This document shows, piece after piece, positions 1-11,800 of a stretch of 64,000 nt of DNA. The translations under genes were made by a program, and so were the position numbers. Where the stretch lies: the NCBI GenBank assembly GCA_013076295.1, contig RQOL01000861.1, positions 1,240,001 through 1,304,000 of the forward strand, given 5' to 3'. The notes under the pieces were generated by a model. That model was not told where the DNA came from. It searched no databases and saw only the letters and a list, made by a program, of their open reading frames with translations. Source of the DNA: Sanderia malayensis (Eukaryota; Cnidaria; Scyphozoa; Semaeostomeae; Pelagiidae). Within the stretch, counting starts at the first letter, position 1, and each line of letters opens with the position of its first letter.

Positions 1-399
1 ATTACACACCTCTGGATCATATTTGTTTGTTAATATCTTGTACATTTCTATCATGTCTCCTCTGTGTCTTCTATATGTTAATGTTGGTAGTTTTAATCTT
101 TTTAAGCGTTCACTGTAACTTAACTCTGATAATCCTGGCACTTGTTTTGTTGCTCTCCTTTGTACATTTTCTATTTGGGTGATATGTTTCTTCAAGTATG
201 GGTTCCATACCTGGTTGGCATATTCTATCTGTGGCCGAACTAATCCTTTGTACAGTAGATTAAAACTCTCCATATCCAATTGCTCAAATGTGTGTCTTAT
301 TATGTATAGCACAGAGTTTGCTTTATTCACTTTTTGTGTTATATGATGTTCAAATGATAGGCTGTTGTCAATTACTATCCCTATATCCTTCTCATGCAT
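1..399 (-). mobile_element. LINE reverse-transcriptase C-terminal fragment
   Basis: A continuous minus-strand frame running off the window edge: MHEKDIGIVIDNSLSFEHHI, LLYKGLVRPQIEYANQVWNP, IENVQRRATKQVPGLSEL, LTYRRHRGDMIEMYKIL. The LVRPxxEYAxxVWxP and VQRRATK signatures are the thumb/C-terminal end of jockey/CR1-type non-LTR reverse transcriptases. The frame is lost upstream of 399, so the copy is 5'-truncated; its 3' end lies outside the window. Confidence 0.85.
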
Positions 400-1437
400 G
401 ATTATATATTGTATTATCGCAGAAGCGAATGTGCATGGCATTAGAGTGGTACCTTTAGGCACATTTGATACAAAAGATGCTATAACAGCCATGATTAAAG
501 CAGCAGGCCTTTATTCCCCTGTAGAGCTAAACTGCCGTTTTATCGGAAGATTGCTGATCTTGTCAGAAAAAAAACTTCTTCTATTAACGTTCAGTTAAAG
601 CTAATTTCCTTATCTTATATTTATAGTCTTGAAGAAACGAAAATGCTTATTAAATTTTTGTCGGAAAATCTGAATTTCTCGCCCCCCCCCCCCCATATAA
701 AATTTCCTATCTACGCCATTGAGCATCATGTGTAATTATACATGGTATCATGCATGGCACAGGCAAATGGCACTTTTAGGGAAACTTGAAGCAAAAACAA
801 GCCGTGGTTGAGGGAGAATAATTTGGTCATGTATAGTCAAGAGGGGCAAAAAGAAGATACCAAGAAGATAAGTAAACCAAGAATCAAAATGATGAAAATG
901 CTCTACAGGAAGGCAAATTTAGACATAGCAGGTATGTTTTTTTCAATCTAAGACAGTTGTTGCCGTGCGTTTTTTTATTTGAAGTAATTTTCAAGAATAT
1001 AACATTGGCAACAAGGGTAAGTCTTCTTGATAACAGGGCCTCATAACTAGTTTAACTAATTATTTGTTTTCTCATTTTCTCTATTCGCATGTTACGAAAT
1101 TCTGCGGCAAGCTTTGTTGTTTTTGATACATAATTTGCCTCAAAAACAAAAAAGCTTGCCGCAGATGGGAGCAAACGAGCAAACAAAGACTCAATTAAAG
1201 GTCTTATGCAGCCTAATAAGGGCTTAAGTAAAATTGTCAGTTTGGTATATCATTAATATATACCGAAACACAAATTATCCGATTATCTAATAGTGTTAAT
1301 ATCATTAATACTAAAAGTAATATAATCAATAGCATAATATGTCATTATATATACTCCCATAAAATTCATGTTTAACAGTGAACTAACCAGGTCCGGGTCT
1401 TCTTGCAAGAGGTTATCCTTCGTACAAACTTCGACTA
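400..1437. other. Non-coding, with poly-C run and hairpin
   Basis: No gene recognised. A plus-strand frame near 430-540 (HGIRVVPLGTFDTKDAIT) follows an acceptor-like TTATCGCAG and looks mildly protein-like, but I cannot assign it. A C-run lies near 682-695. Confidence 0.4.
1102..1164. repeat. 24-bp stem inverted repeat
   Basis: CTGCGGCAAGCTTTGTTGTT at 1102 pairs with its near-perfect complement ending at 1164, with a loop of about 15 nt. Function unknown; possibly a relic of a small foldback element. Confidence 0.7.
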
Positions 1438-1861
1438 CCATATTTCCTCTATTAACGCCCAGGCGCTTATTAAATAACTTGCGAAATTGGGTGGGCGCTT
1501 AATAGAGGGGGGGGGGCGCTTATTTCATAGTCCTAAAATTTTAAAATCAAATAACATCAAAAACAAAAAATAATCTTACATTTCCGAATGTTATTCAATA
1601 TCAAGCAGTCAAGATCAACTTCAACTGGTGATCTTGACTGCATTGCATTTTCCAAACGCTCACGACCCGATGAAAGTGTTTTTCCAGCCTTAAAGAGTTT
1701 CTACGTTATTATTTGAACCAAACAGTGAAAATGTAAGGATTCTATTAACCACCCTGGGCGGTTAATAGAGAGGGCGCTTGTTTCACATTTTTTGATTTTA
1801 GGGTGGGGGCTTTTGGAGGGGGCGGTTAAAAGGGGGTGGGCGCTAAATAGAGGAAATACGG
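1438..1861. mobile_element. MITE with CCRTATTTCCTC ends
   Basis: Both ends carry CC(A/G)TATTTCCTCTATT in inverted orientation, with TA on each side (1436-1437, 1862-1863). The interior repeats GGGCGCTTA/TTAATAGAG motifs and G-runs. TA target and short size fit a Tc1/mariner-type MITE. Confidence 0.65.
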
Positions 1862-2640
1862 TATACGAACTGACTACTGAATAGTCTTCGTCTTCTTCGC
1901 TACTCTCAAGAAGACTTCTTTTTTCATTGTCAGAGGAATTTGTTTTAACTACTATTTTCGCAATCCGATATTTTGAAAAGATTTTAGCCAGACACTGTTT
2001 CAACAGGCCGGGCAGCTCTTGCTCAGAAAACAATAGTTGAAGAACAATAGCTCGGTTCATTTTGATGTCACATTGAACCAAAATTTTGAAAGTCATATTT
2101 TTTCATTTGTTAAAATCTCTGTATTTAATTGAAAGCAACAAAAACCGGCTCATAATGTGAGGAAAACATCGCGCTTTTAGCCAGGGGTGAGAAAATTTAA
2201 ATGGGCGTCACCTAAGTCGAGTTATTAAAAAAACTGTGGTGCGCGGCCAAGTTTTCCCATACTGACCCCTATAAAAAATGATTCGCGTGTCCTCAAACTG
2301 ACGTCATAGCTCTTCAACAGACCTGGGTATGTTTGAGCTTGAAAAAAAACATACATACTTATACTCGTCAGAAAACACTCAAAATAGGTTCATAGTGATA
2401 CTCAGATCTTCTTCTTTCCAGTTCCATAAAAAATCGATATGTCATTTCAGGCTGCATAAGCCTTTTAAGCTGTCTCTAAACAAACCGACTCCAGAATTTG
2501 ACTCCATTTTGTCCAACAAAAATTGTAAAGAAAGGCCATTTGATCAAAACTATTTTGTAAATGAAGACTGTAAAGTAAGATTGTATACAGGTCTTGGAGA
2601 AAACCTTTGATTTTGTTCATGGACGCATCAAGAGACAATA

Positions 2641-2694
2641 GTTCCAAGTTCGAAGTTCGAAGTTCGAATTTTGAAGTTCGAAGTTGCAAGTTCC
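2641..2694. repeat. GTTCGAA tandem repeat
   Basis: A short degenerate array of 7-8-bp GTTCGAA/GTTCCAA units. Confidence 0.7.
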
Positions 2695-3396
2695 ATCGTT
2701 CATCTAAACAAGTTCCAAGAATTTGTTTCAGTTTTAATAAAGCCCAGACTTAAGGTTCCACATCAGGATCTTGCTTATCAATTTCAAGTCTGAAATCATT
2801 ATTGATGGTTGCTTTCAAGAATGAAGAAGGCCTTCATGGCGGTGTAATGAGAACAGAATATTTCAATGTTCAGCATTAGAACAGGTCACCATCAAAAGGT
2901 TACTCGAAGGAAATAATCTGTGTTTGGTGCCAATTAAAGACGCTAAGAAGATAGAAGATAGATAGCTAAGAAGATAGATGAGAAGAAGATTCTTTTTCGC
3001 CTAACTGGTATTATGATGGTTCATACTCAATACTGCAGAGAGGTCGGCAGCTTTACAAAGTTGTTTGCAAAGGTCTGCTCTCCAACACTTGTTTCTACTA
3101 TGTCTAGTGAGAGTATAGATGAAGTGAACATGTTGTTAGTCAAGCAAACATGACATTCCACTGAACATCTGGGCACTCCGTTGTTTCTTTCCCTTCATAC
3201 CCTCTCTTTTTTCTTATGATACCCCTGTCCTGTCTCCCCCTACTTTCTCTCTTTTGATATTTATTGTCCCTTCCACCCCACTCTCCATTTTTCATCCTGT
3301 TCTTGCCTCATTATATCTCGTTTACTCTACATTTTTGCCAACATGAAATATAATAGCTAACTACACACAAAATGCAGTACAGTTTTTTCCGTCCAG

Positions 3397-3524
3397 ACAA
3401 GCCTGGACGACCGTCCATAGAATCCGTGGTAATGGATGCAGATAAGGCCGTTGTCAAGTGGAATGTACCAGAAGATGGTACGGCATATTCCGGCCTCTGC
3501 ATGATACATATTCAAATCAACTGA
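3397..3524 (+). pseudogene. FN3-like half domain, plus strand
   Basis: After an acceptor-like TTTTTTCCGTCCAG the plus strand reads DKPGRPSIESVVMDADKAVV then KWNVPEDG, the A-B-C strands of a titin/twitchin-type FN3 domain, entered in phase 1 like the FN3 exon of Trio. It then runs to a TGA at 3522; a possible donor (GATG|GTACGG) lies at 3476. No neighbouring exon was found. It could be one exon of a separate gene, or a relic copy. Confidence 0.45.
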
Positions 3525-3699
3525 AGCAGTTACATAATGCCCTGACGTTTTTTACGAAACGTAGAACGTTGGCACCCCATTGTACTATTCTAGAGAAATT
3601 TACTGAGATAGGTTTGCATTCGATTTTATCTGGACCCTGAAACTACTTGTTTAGGGCATATTGCAAATGTGATATTTGGGAACGACAACAAGAGGCAGA

Positions 3700-4660
3700 G
3701 GCTGGTGTCCGAGTCTGCTCATCATACAGAGACAGCCACCGACCGAATGCAAGGCGATACTGAGTCGTGCAGATGAGTCACCAACAGTGCTGAATGGAAG
3801 GCTCTTGGTACCATAGCAGTAGACAGCAGAAATATTGGAGACATGAACATGTAACGCAATAATGATGAATAACTAGACAAGCAATAAACAAGCAATGAAA
3901 AGGGCAAATGAATAACATAATAGCGTGAATTAGTTTATCCCTAGGAAGTTTAATGTAGAGATGGTATGCATGGCTGGACCAGCGGCCCAAAGCTTTAATA
4001 AGATGTTCCGGAAAACCAGGGTGGCAGCAGTAGTCGCAGCGCCAATTCTGAAGCTATGCAACGTGAATCTACCCTGCTCACGCATGTGAGGTGCTGATAG
4101 CAACAATTTAGGGTTGGCCCATCATACACAGACAGCCGCAGGCCGAGGCAACACTGCTTCGGGCATGTGAGCTACAGAGACAGCCACCGGCCAAATGCAA
4201 GGCAATACTGGCACACGCAGGTGAGTCCTGAACAGTGCTGATTGGAGGCTCTTGGTGCCGTAAGAGCTTTCATAGAACTACAATCATTGACAAAAGGTCT
4301 TGAGACATTGAAAAATTTGCGTCACTTTTCAATGAGAAACATAATATTTTTGGAAAATAAAAAGCCACCCCCCTCCCCCCAAATCAATGTTGTTATTTTT
4401 GATGGACAGGTTTATCAGGGAGTGCTAAAAACACTTTCTAAACATCCTCAACATTGAATAGGGGGAGGGGGGTCTGTATTTTTCGGGACGTATGAGAAAT
4501 TTTTTAACTGTCTCACACCTTATGGCGAGGGTACCAAGCCATAGATAGCAGAAGCGTTAAAACATGCGACACGATAATAACGAGTAACCGAGCAGGGTGT
4601 GATGCATCAACTAACAGTGGGAGCTTGCCAAGTGCAGCATAAGCTGTGTCAAGGTGTTTT
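3700..4660. repeat. Two diverged copies of a dispersed repeat
   Basis: ACAGAGACAGCCACC...AATGCAAGGC...GTGAGTC...AACAGTGCTGA..GGCTCTTGGT is found at about 3725 and again at about 4173. The second copy is interrupted at about 4257-4530 by an unrelated stretch. Related fragments (ACGATA..AACGAGTAAC) recur near 6560 and 6763. No coding capacity recognised. Confidence 0.5.
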
Positions 4661-4671
4661 GAGATGTCTGC

Positions 4672-5759
4672 TATGGAGCGGCAGGGGGGTCAAAAATAAT
4701 TGGTGATCGTGTTATCCCACCGTTGCGATACGACCCCGGTTTGTAAAACCGGCATCGTGATTCGTCCGACCCCCATTTTCAAAACCGGCATTGAGATTGC
4801 GACGACCATTTGCAAAATCGAACCGAGAAACCTCGTTTTCAATTACGACGCCCATTTACAAAATCGAACCGAGAAACCTCGTTTTCAATTACGACGCCCA
4901 TTTTTCTCCAATGTTACTTCCTTAGTTACTTCTTCTCATCACGGAAGGGAATGACTATTTTCTGTTCCGATCTTTTCTTCAGTCTTCTCATAGCTTTCTA
5001 ATATCAACATGGCAAATAAGGATCAGCAAGAAATCAAAAATCATTAATTTGTGAATACGTTTCACCAATCGACAGATTAAAATGTCTTAGTCTACGTTTG
5101 ACAGTACTGACACTAGTGGATATCATTTTGGCTATCATAGGAACACTAAAATTGTTTTCGAGATAGAATTCAAGCTGCATTTCGGTGATATTGTATTTTG
5201 GTCTTCCCTTGGAACTATTCATTAATCTTGGAGCTTTATAACCAAATTCGCATGGTGAAGTTGATGATTTTTGGCATAGTGTGGAAGTTAATTTTGCTAA
5301 CGATTGTATTTCCGTATCTACACCATACAATGCATTGCATCTCGAAATCAGAGTGTTCAAGTTGTCGATTCGGTACTGCATTTAATCCCATTCAACTGAC
5401 GAAATGCCTGATAAATCATGCAACAGTTTTTCAATTATTTTTTTTAACTGAAGCGATATTTCTGCTGGTAACATTATGAAATCGCATGAAATTATTAACA
5501 TTCATCACTACATATACTCATATACGCTTTTTGTAATCTTAATTGAAAACGAGGTTTCTCGGTTCGATTTTGTAAATGGGCGTCGTAATTGAAAACGAGG
5601 TTTCTCGGTTCGATTTTGCAAATGGTCGTCGTAATCTCAATGCCGGTTTTGAAAATGGGGGTCGGACGAATCACGATGCCGGTTTTACAAACCGGGGTCG
5701 TATCGCAACGGTGGGATAACACGATCACCAATTATTTTTGACCCCGCTGCCGCTCCATA
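4672..5759. mobile_element. IS3EU-like DNA transposon, internally reduced
   Basis: 1088 bp bounded by 219-bp terminal inverted repeats (4672-4890 and 5541-5759), tips TATGGAGCGGCAG, and an exact 6-bp target duplication GTCTGC (4666-4671 and 5760-5765). Each TIR contains two 46-bp tandem units. From memory, IS3EU elements have TAY tips and 6-bp duplications; this plus the encoded HTH protein supports the call. Only an N-terminal transposase part remains, so it is non-autonomous. Confidence 0.75.
5034..5381 (-). CDS. Transposase N-terminal HTH fragment
   Basis: A 115-residue frame inside the IS3EU-like element. Residues about 58-98 (SKGRPKYNITEMQLEFYLEN then NFSVPMIAKMISTSVSTVKR) form a GRPKxxI..QLE..L..NF..P.IA...S..TV.RR helix-turn-helix. 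This type is seen at the start of integrase-core transposases of animal elements. The DDE catalytic core is absent, so the protein could bind ends but not transpose. Confidence 0.6.
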   Translation of the reverse strand: MQYRIDNLNTLISRCNALYGVDTEIQSLAKLTSTLCQKSSTSPCEFGYKAPRLMNSSKGRPKYNITEMQLEFYLENNFSVPMIAKMISTSVSTVKRRLRHFNLSIGETYSQINDF

Positions 5760-5847
5760 GTCTGCTAGAGCCGCAGGGGGTGTGCAACGTGAACGAGCGT
5801 TATTGTCCAGGGTGTCGAAGGGTTGCAATTTGCGAGAAATTTGCAGG

Positions 5848-6318
5848 CAGGGTTGCCATATAGGCATATTTTGATGTTGCTGGCATAACATTTTATTTGG
5901 CATATAATATTTCTTTAATTTGGCATATTGACCTAATGAACAGTCACTTTGACGGACGACTCGAGAAATTTTAAGCCTGAACAACACAGGACATACATGT
6001 GGGTGAAGCAAGCTCCTGATGGGTCCAACATGGTATATACTGCACCTTTTGTCAAGTTAATACTCGTCAGGCAAGATTCAAATCTTAAGGAGCATGAAGA
6101 AACTGCAAAACGCAATGGCTACAAGATCGATATCCAGCCACACAAAAATCTGTCCTACGCAGCCTTCAGAACATAAAATTTGTTGGTACCTTGTCTCAGG
6201 AAACAGTAGTACTGACATGGTTTTCTCTGCAGCCATACTGTGCCTCTGCGGTGGATTTTAAAGTTGGGCATATTTCAGCCTACTTGGCATAGTTTTTTTT
6301 GCAAATCTGGCAGCCCTG
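5848..6318. mobile_element. hAT-like element remnant
   Basis: Ends CAGGGTTGCCA (5848) and its complement as CAGGGCTGCCA (6318) match at 10 of 11 bases and resemble hAT tips. TTGGCATA motifs recur under both ends. No 8-bp target duplication is found, so this is degenerate or mis-bounded. The interior frame at 5949-6176 is unrecognised. Confidence 0.4.
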
Positions 6319-8024
6319 GCTGGGAAACGCACGCGATGTGAACGCTGGATGCTTCCGACCGAGAAACGAAAATGTTAATGAGGAAGAGGAAAACCTAGAC
6401 GACAGGATCCGAAAATTTTGGAGAGCGCAGCCAGCGCAGCAGAAGAATCAGTTGTAAAAAACGCCTTTGGCATGGTTAAACGCTACAATTGAGTATAGTG
6501 AACACGAGTATTGCCAAAGTCAAGACCAAGGGCAAAATATAGAGACGAGTTAATTAACGAAAAAAAGACGAGTAACAAAGACACGCGTATCGGGCAAGGT
6601 AAGCTAGCAACTGCTATGCTATAAGAGGCGAGCAACAGCAAAAGGAGTTTCGCAATCTGTAGATTAGTTAAAATTATGTACATTAATTTGGATAAGCATG
6701 GATGTACATGTACGAGCAAAGAAACAGCAAAATAGATGGAACGATCTCACCGAGAATTCGGGCTTGAAGGGACGATACAACGAGTAACTTGAAATTCCGG
6801 CGTGGCCAAGGCAGCTAAAATACGACCAAACAAGCCCAGCGTAGAAGCCACAACAGCAATCTATGGGTAGTAAAATAACCTCTTGAAACTGGCAGCCAAT
6901 TGTGAGATAAACAAGCGATAAAACAATGAAACCAAGCAGCAATTCGGCAAGCATGCTGCACGCATGTAATCCAAAGCCAACTGACCACCCACTGGGGGGA
7001 GGAATGCTACACATGGCGCAACAGCGAGCAGTGGGGTGCCTGCCATTAAACTTGATTAAACAACACGTGGTCCAACCAGTGAAAAAATGGCGTGAACTGA
7101 AAAACTCTTTGAACCTGAAACGTGTACCGTGTAACGATCTAATAACATAAAAAACGAAATATCTGTAATAAAAATAATCCATACCGACCTTAATAAAATC
7201 TTTATAACTGCAATTTAAAATCTTCTCAGAAACGTAGGCCCTGTTCACTCTAGTCACAACCAGTCACAACACAGCAGTAAAGGAAATAAAAATGCTCGAT
7301 GTGCAGGGCAGGGCTCTCATTTCGCTTCATGTGAAAATCCTTAGAATTTCACGATAATATCCTTAGATTTTACCAAAGATATCTGAATGTACGGTTTTCA
7401 ATTGCTTCCATGTGTTCAAATTGAAAACAGAGTGAAATGAAAATGGTGCCGTGAACAGGCAGGGCCTCAGCAAATGGCCTGGCTTGACAGGGATAACATA
7501 TATTTGAATATGCTCAAACTTTTGGACCCAAGGGACAGGAAAATGTGGTCTTTTCACAGACAAACCAAAAGTGACTAATCAACCATATAATTATATCTTT
7601 GAAATTCATACATTACTTAAAACTAACAATTAACAAATGTAAATATCAAGTTGTTATTTACAAACCCAAGAACTCAATAACTGGAAATTATAACGAAAAA
7701 TGTCTATCACTTGTCGTCCGTACACAAGTCTTAAAAAACGTATATACAATGTAAAAATCATGTAATAAACACTATATTCTGTACGTACAGATTTGGCTAT
7801 TTCAAATTAATAAATTAACAAATAGAGTTCAAAAAGACAAAGGAAAAATCTGGTTAGTTTTTGCAGCCTTATCATCATTTCATAAAGATTTGGGATTGAT
7901 TTCATTTGGGATTGATTTCATTCAGCCAAAGACTCTTGCAGAGCAGGTGATAAAGCAATGTTTTAAGATTTGGATAAAGGTAAAATTTCTCAAACCAATT
8001 ACAATATTTAAACCACACAGCAAC
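6319..8024. other. Non-coding downstream region
   Basis: No gene recognised. A minus-strand frame at 6664-7257 (197 residues, Cys/Phe-rich) looks like read-through of a repeat related to those at 3.7-4.6 kb. Confidence 0.4.
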
Positions 8025-8030
8025 TTTAAT
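8025..8030 (-). terminator. Possible poly(A) signal ATTAAA
   Basis: The common variant hexamer ATTAAA lies on the minus strand about 290 nt past the stop codon. No AATAAA was noticed between 7600 and 8320. A single hexamer in AT-rich DNA is weak evidence. Confidence 0.2.
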
Positions 8031-8320
8031 GTTGGTAAAGAAGTTAAGACTGACTAAATTGTAAGTGAAACAAAATGAGTTATTTTCTAATATTCCTTGA
8101 AATTTGAATTAATTCACCGTCTTTGTCAATAAATAGTACCAGCTTGGCTTTGATAGAAAATTTTGCATTCGATTATTTATCTAGAAATGAACATAGAAAC
8201 TTCGTCAAATATTTTCCCAATCAGGTTTATGTGCACTTCACGGAACTGTTCCATGATAGTTTCATCAATGACATATACCATTTGATAAACTCAAATCTTA
8301 CCTTGTTATTATAAATTATA

Positions 8321-8861
8321 CTATGGAGTAAATTTTCTCGACCTTTGTGACGACGAGCTACACGTTGAAGATATTGATCCTTCAGTTGACATTGCATTTG
8401 TTACCATTTCATTCTAGAATGAAGCGCACAGTATAAAGAATAAGCACACAGATGTATTTATGCTATTGCTCTAGTTTAGAAAAGATTCTAAACATTTTGC
8501 CACTTGAATCTAGAAAGATTCTTGGGAGGGATATGAATGGTGCCTTGCTTGCTGAGTACAAGTGTACTACACCCGAGTGAGCGATAGAAAACGCCAATTT
8601 TACGGAATAAAATGCAAACTCCTGTCTCTTGGAGGGGGAAAGGGTATCACACCCCACCACCGCCCCTGCTTGAAGCATTACGTTCCTATTTGGTTGTTCA
8701 TATAAAGACGTATAAAACAATTCATTGATGCGATGAGAATAAATCTTACAAAAACATCTGGGTATATTTACCTGGTATCTCCGCCTTGCATTAAATGCAG
8801 CTAGTCTGGATAAACTGATTCGCTTATTAGAAGCCTGTGGTTTGAAACCAGGTTCAATCAT
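8321..8861 (-). CDS. TRIO: Trio exons: C-terminal tail and stop
   Basis: Two exons: 8772-8861 (phase 0; [20 protein letters not shown] then [10 protein letters not shown]) and 8321-8413 (phase 0; [20 protein letters not shown] then [13 protein letters not shown]). The [17 protein letters not shown] helix corresponds to LDTSRLTSFIERRKHQ after the TRIO kinase, which fixes both exons. The last 20 residues are Ser/Arg-rich. Confidence 0.9.
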
Positions 8862-11800
8862 CTAAAAGAAAAAGGCAAATTAATACCAATGTATGTGCAA
8901 GATATAACAAATTCAATACAAGATATTAAACTTATCCAAGTTCTAACAAAATGAATCTTAAACTTCAATTAAATGTTTGAAATAAAAATTACGTACCCTT
9001 ATCCATGGGAACCGCAAGCATTCTTTTGCATCAGGTCGATGCCTAAAAAACGAAAAATAATTACGAGTTTCAAGAACAATAAGTTACTTCTTCTCATTTC
9101 AGTCAACTATTTACTATTTGGAAAATCAATGAAATTTATCGCGAGCGACTCAACAGTCAAGCTAAAATAGCATAGAGCAAACGCTCGAAAAAGGCCCGCC
9201 CGGGGGGGGGGGGCATATTTGCAAAAATGAATTCTTAGATAGGGGATGGTTCGGAATTGGGGGCTTACTCGAGAATTTATGCAACAGCCCCTTGTTGTCA
9301 AAAAGAAGAGTGTTTCTTAAAAAGGCGAAGTTTAGATATTGCCAAGCAGACATGTGCTTCCAATCAAGAAACATTCCTGGTTTTCAAAAACAAAATGGCT
9401 ACACGTAAAAACGGGAATCATGGAATGGCAATCGGGAATGAAAAGGGGGAACATTGATAATCTCTAGGCAATTAAATAAACAAGAGCAAGTCCTCACCCT
9501 TGATCGTGAATAAGAAGTTCCTCTATCAAATCCTTAGCTTCTGAAGTGATATCAACAAAAAATTCTGATGGGAATCTGTATCGAATCTCTGTGATGTTTT
9601 GACACGCCCTCTCGTGGCTATCGGAATAGAAGGGTGAAACTCCGCTAAGGAGAACGTATATAATTACACCAACACTCCAAAGGTCAGTCGACAAACCCAC
9701 TGCGTCACCATTGATTATTTCTGGAGCTGCAAAGCAGAGGAATATGGCTTGATTACTCATGCGACCGAGCGTAGTAGAAAAACTCAGGATTAGCAATAAA
9801 TATAGAAAGAGCAAATCTACAGTAAATAATGCAATAACCAATCTACAATAAGATCTTTATAGTGTAGAAATTGGAATTGGGAGAGCTAAAGCCAGAGCAA
9901 ACTCAAGGTGTGCAGAGCCAAAACAATATCAAATACATTTTGAGAAATAATAAAATAAAAATGATTGAAAAGCCAGGGCAAAGAAAATAGAAATGTTTGA
10001 GCAATGATCTAAGAATAAATTAAACAGACGAACAGATACAATAGTCAAAAATGCATCGGTGAATGGTATAATGATGTACATACCACAAAATTCGGTGCTT
10101 CCATTATGATCGTGGTAATATGGCTCTGTTGTTGTTATCTGCGCAGCATCGCCAAAATCGATGAGCTTTAATCGAGGAGAAGTACCAGAACTCAACATCA
10201 GGTTTTCGGGCTGAAACGATAAACATAACAGAGTCAGATTAAATCGCAAGGAACATTCAATAGGCCAAATATCATCAAGGCACTGGTAGAAGTTTGCAAC
10301 AAGAATCTATCAACCAGGAGTCATTGCACGTTGCATGAAATCCATTTGATAATGAAACACAACCGTGATCAAAGTCTTCTCCATTGAACATATTTCATGG
10401 TTTATAGTTATTGAACGCCATATAAAACTTGGTACCTTGATATCCAAGTGTGCTATGCTGCATTCGTGCAAATATTGTAGTGCTTGGATGAGTTGCTTGA
10501 TGAATCCGATTGCAATCCTTTCGGTCAAATTGTCCATAATGACGATATGATCAAACAGTCTGCCACCAGATAGTCTGTAAAAAGGATAATTCACATATCA
10601 ACAGCAATCCTATCAATAGAACAACATACAAGCATTTATAACGCCCATTGGCTCAACATCAACCACAGTCACAAAATCACAAATTCTATATTTCTACGGC
10701 GATCAATTCAGAACTCTTGATACTTACAGTTCCAGGACGAGAACGAGGTTTTTCGGCGTGTCGAAAGTATCATGGATTTTGCACAGCGAAGGGTGATTAA
10801 GAACTCGTAGAACTGCGATCTCGTTTTCGACCATTTCCTTGTCGAGAATTCGCTTCTTCACTAGCTTTGCTGCATACTCTTTGCCCGTCGGTTTTTCAAT
10901 GCATTTCTTCACGAATGAGAAGCGACCCCTGTGAGCGACAAAGAAAGATATCATGCACTGAGGTCAGTTGGTTATCAGTCGTAGCTACAAGGGAAAGACT
11001 CCGTATCATGTATGTATGATTATGATGAAGAGATCTCATACCTTCCCAGCTCTGAAGAGAAACCATATTCTTCTTGCATGTTATCTTTCCAAACGATTGG
11101 TTGCATCAGGGCATCACGTTCTGTATGCAAAAATAAACATTTTCAAGTAATACAGAAAATGCACACTTTTTGTGGGTGGACTTTAATTATCCCAGCCTTA
11201 AGATCCTCCATTGTTCCTTGGTATCTTGCAGCCTCAGTATTCTTATAAACCAAAAGTGTTTAAGCATTAGGTATTAAAGAGAGGAACAAAAGAGATTGGT
11301 GACTATTTTGGAAATCCAGTAAATCCCTAGCTTTGCTGAAGACCCTATTGTTTTGTTACAATCCGAATCCAATCTAGGATACTTTCTTCAAGAATGAATC
11401 ATCCATGGAAACACCAAACAAATGGAATGTTGCGAAACGAATGAAGAGGAAAGTTAAATAACCATCTAAATTGTTGTAAAAGCTTGAGAAAGAATGTTAG
11501 AATTGCAAGATATGCACATACATGACCACTAGGACATCCTAAAAGTTAGATACCGGGAAATTAATCGTTAGCTACCAGGAACTAGTAGGTGCTATAATTA
11601 ATAAAGGTTAACGAGAGCATCAATTAATTAAGAAATAATCAGACAGATATTAATATCAATTAAACATGTTAATGGTTAAATTAATAAGCATTAAAAATGT
11701 TATTCATAGGTAATTTAGTGTTATGATGTGAATCTTATTTGGCATATATTGTCGTTAGATGAACCAGTAATTTGGAGAGTTTAAAGCGAAATGTAAATTA

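Noticed and set aside
6664..7257. 197-residue minus-strand open frame
   Set aside because: Cys/Phe-rich with no recognisable motif and overlapping a dispersed repeat; looks like chance read-through.
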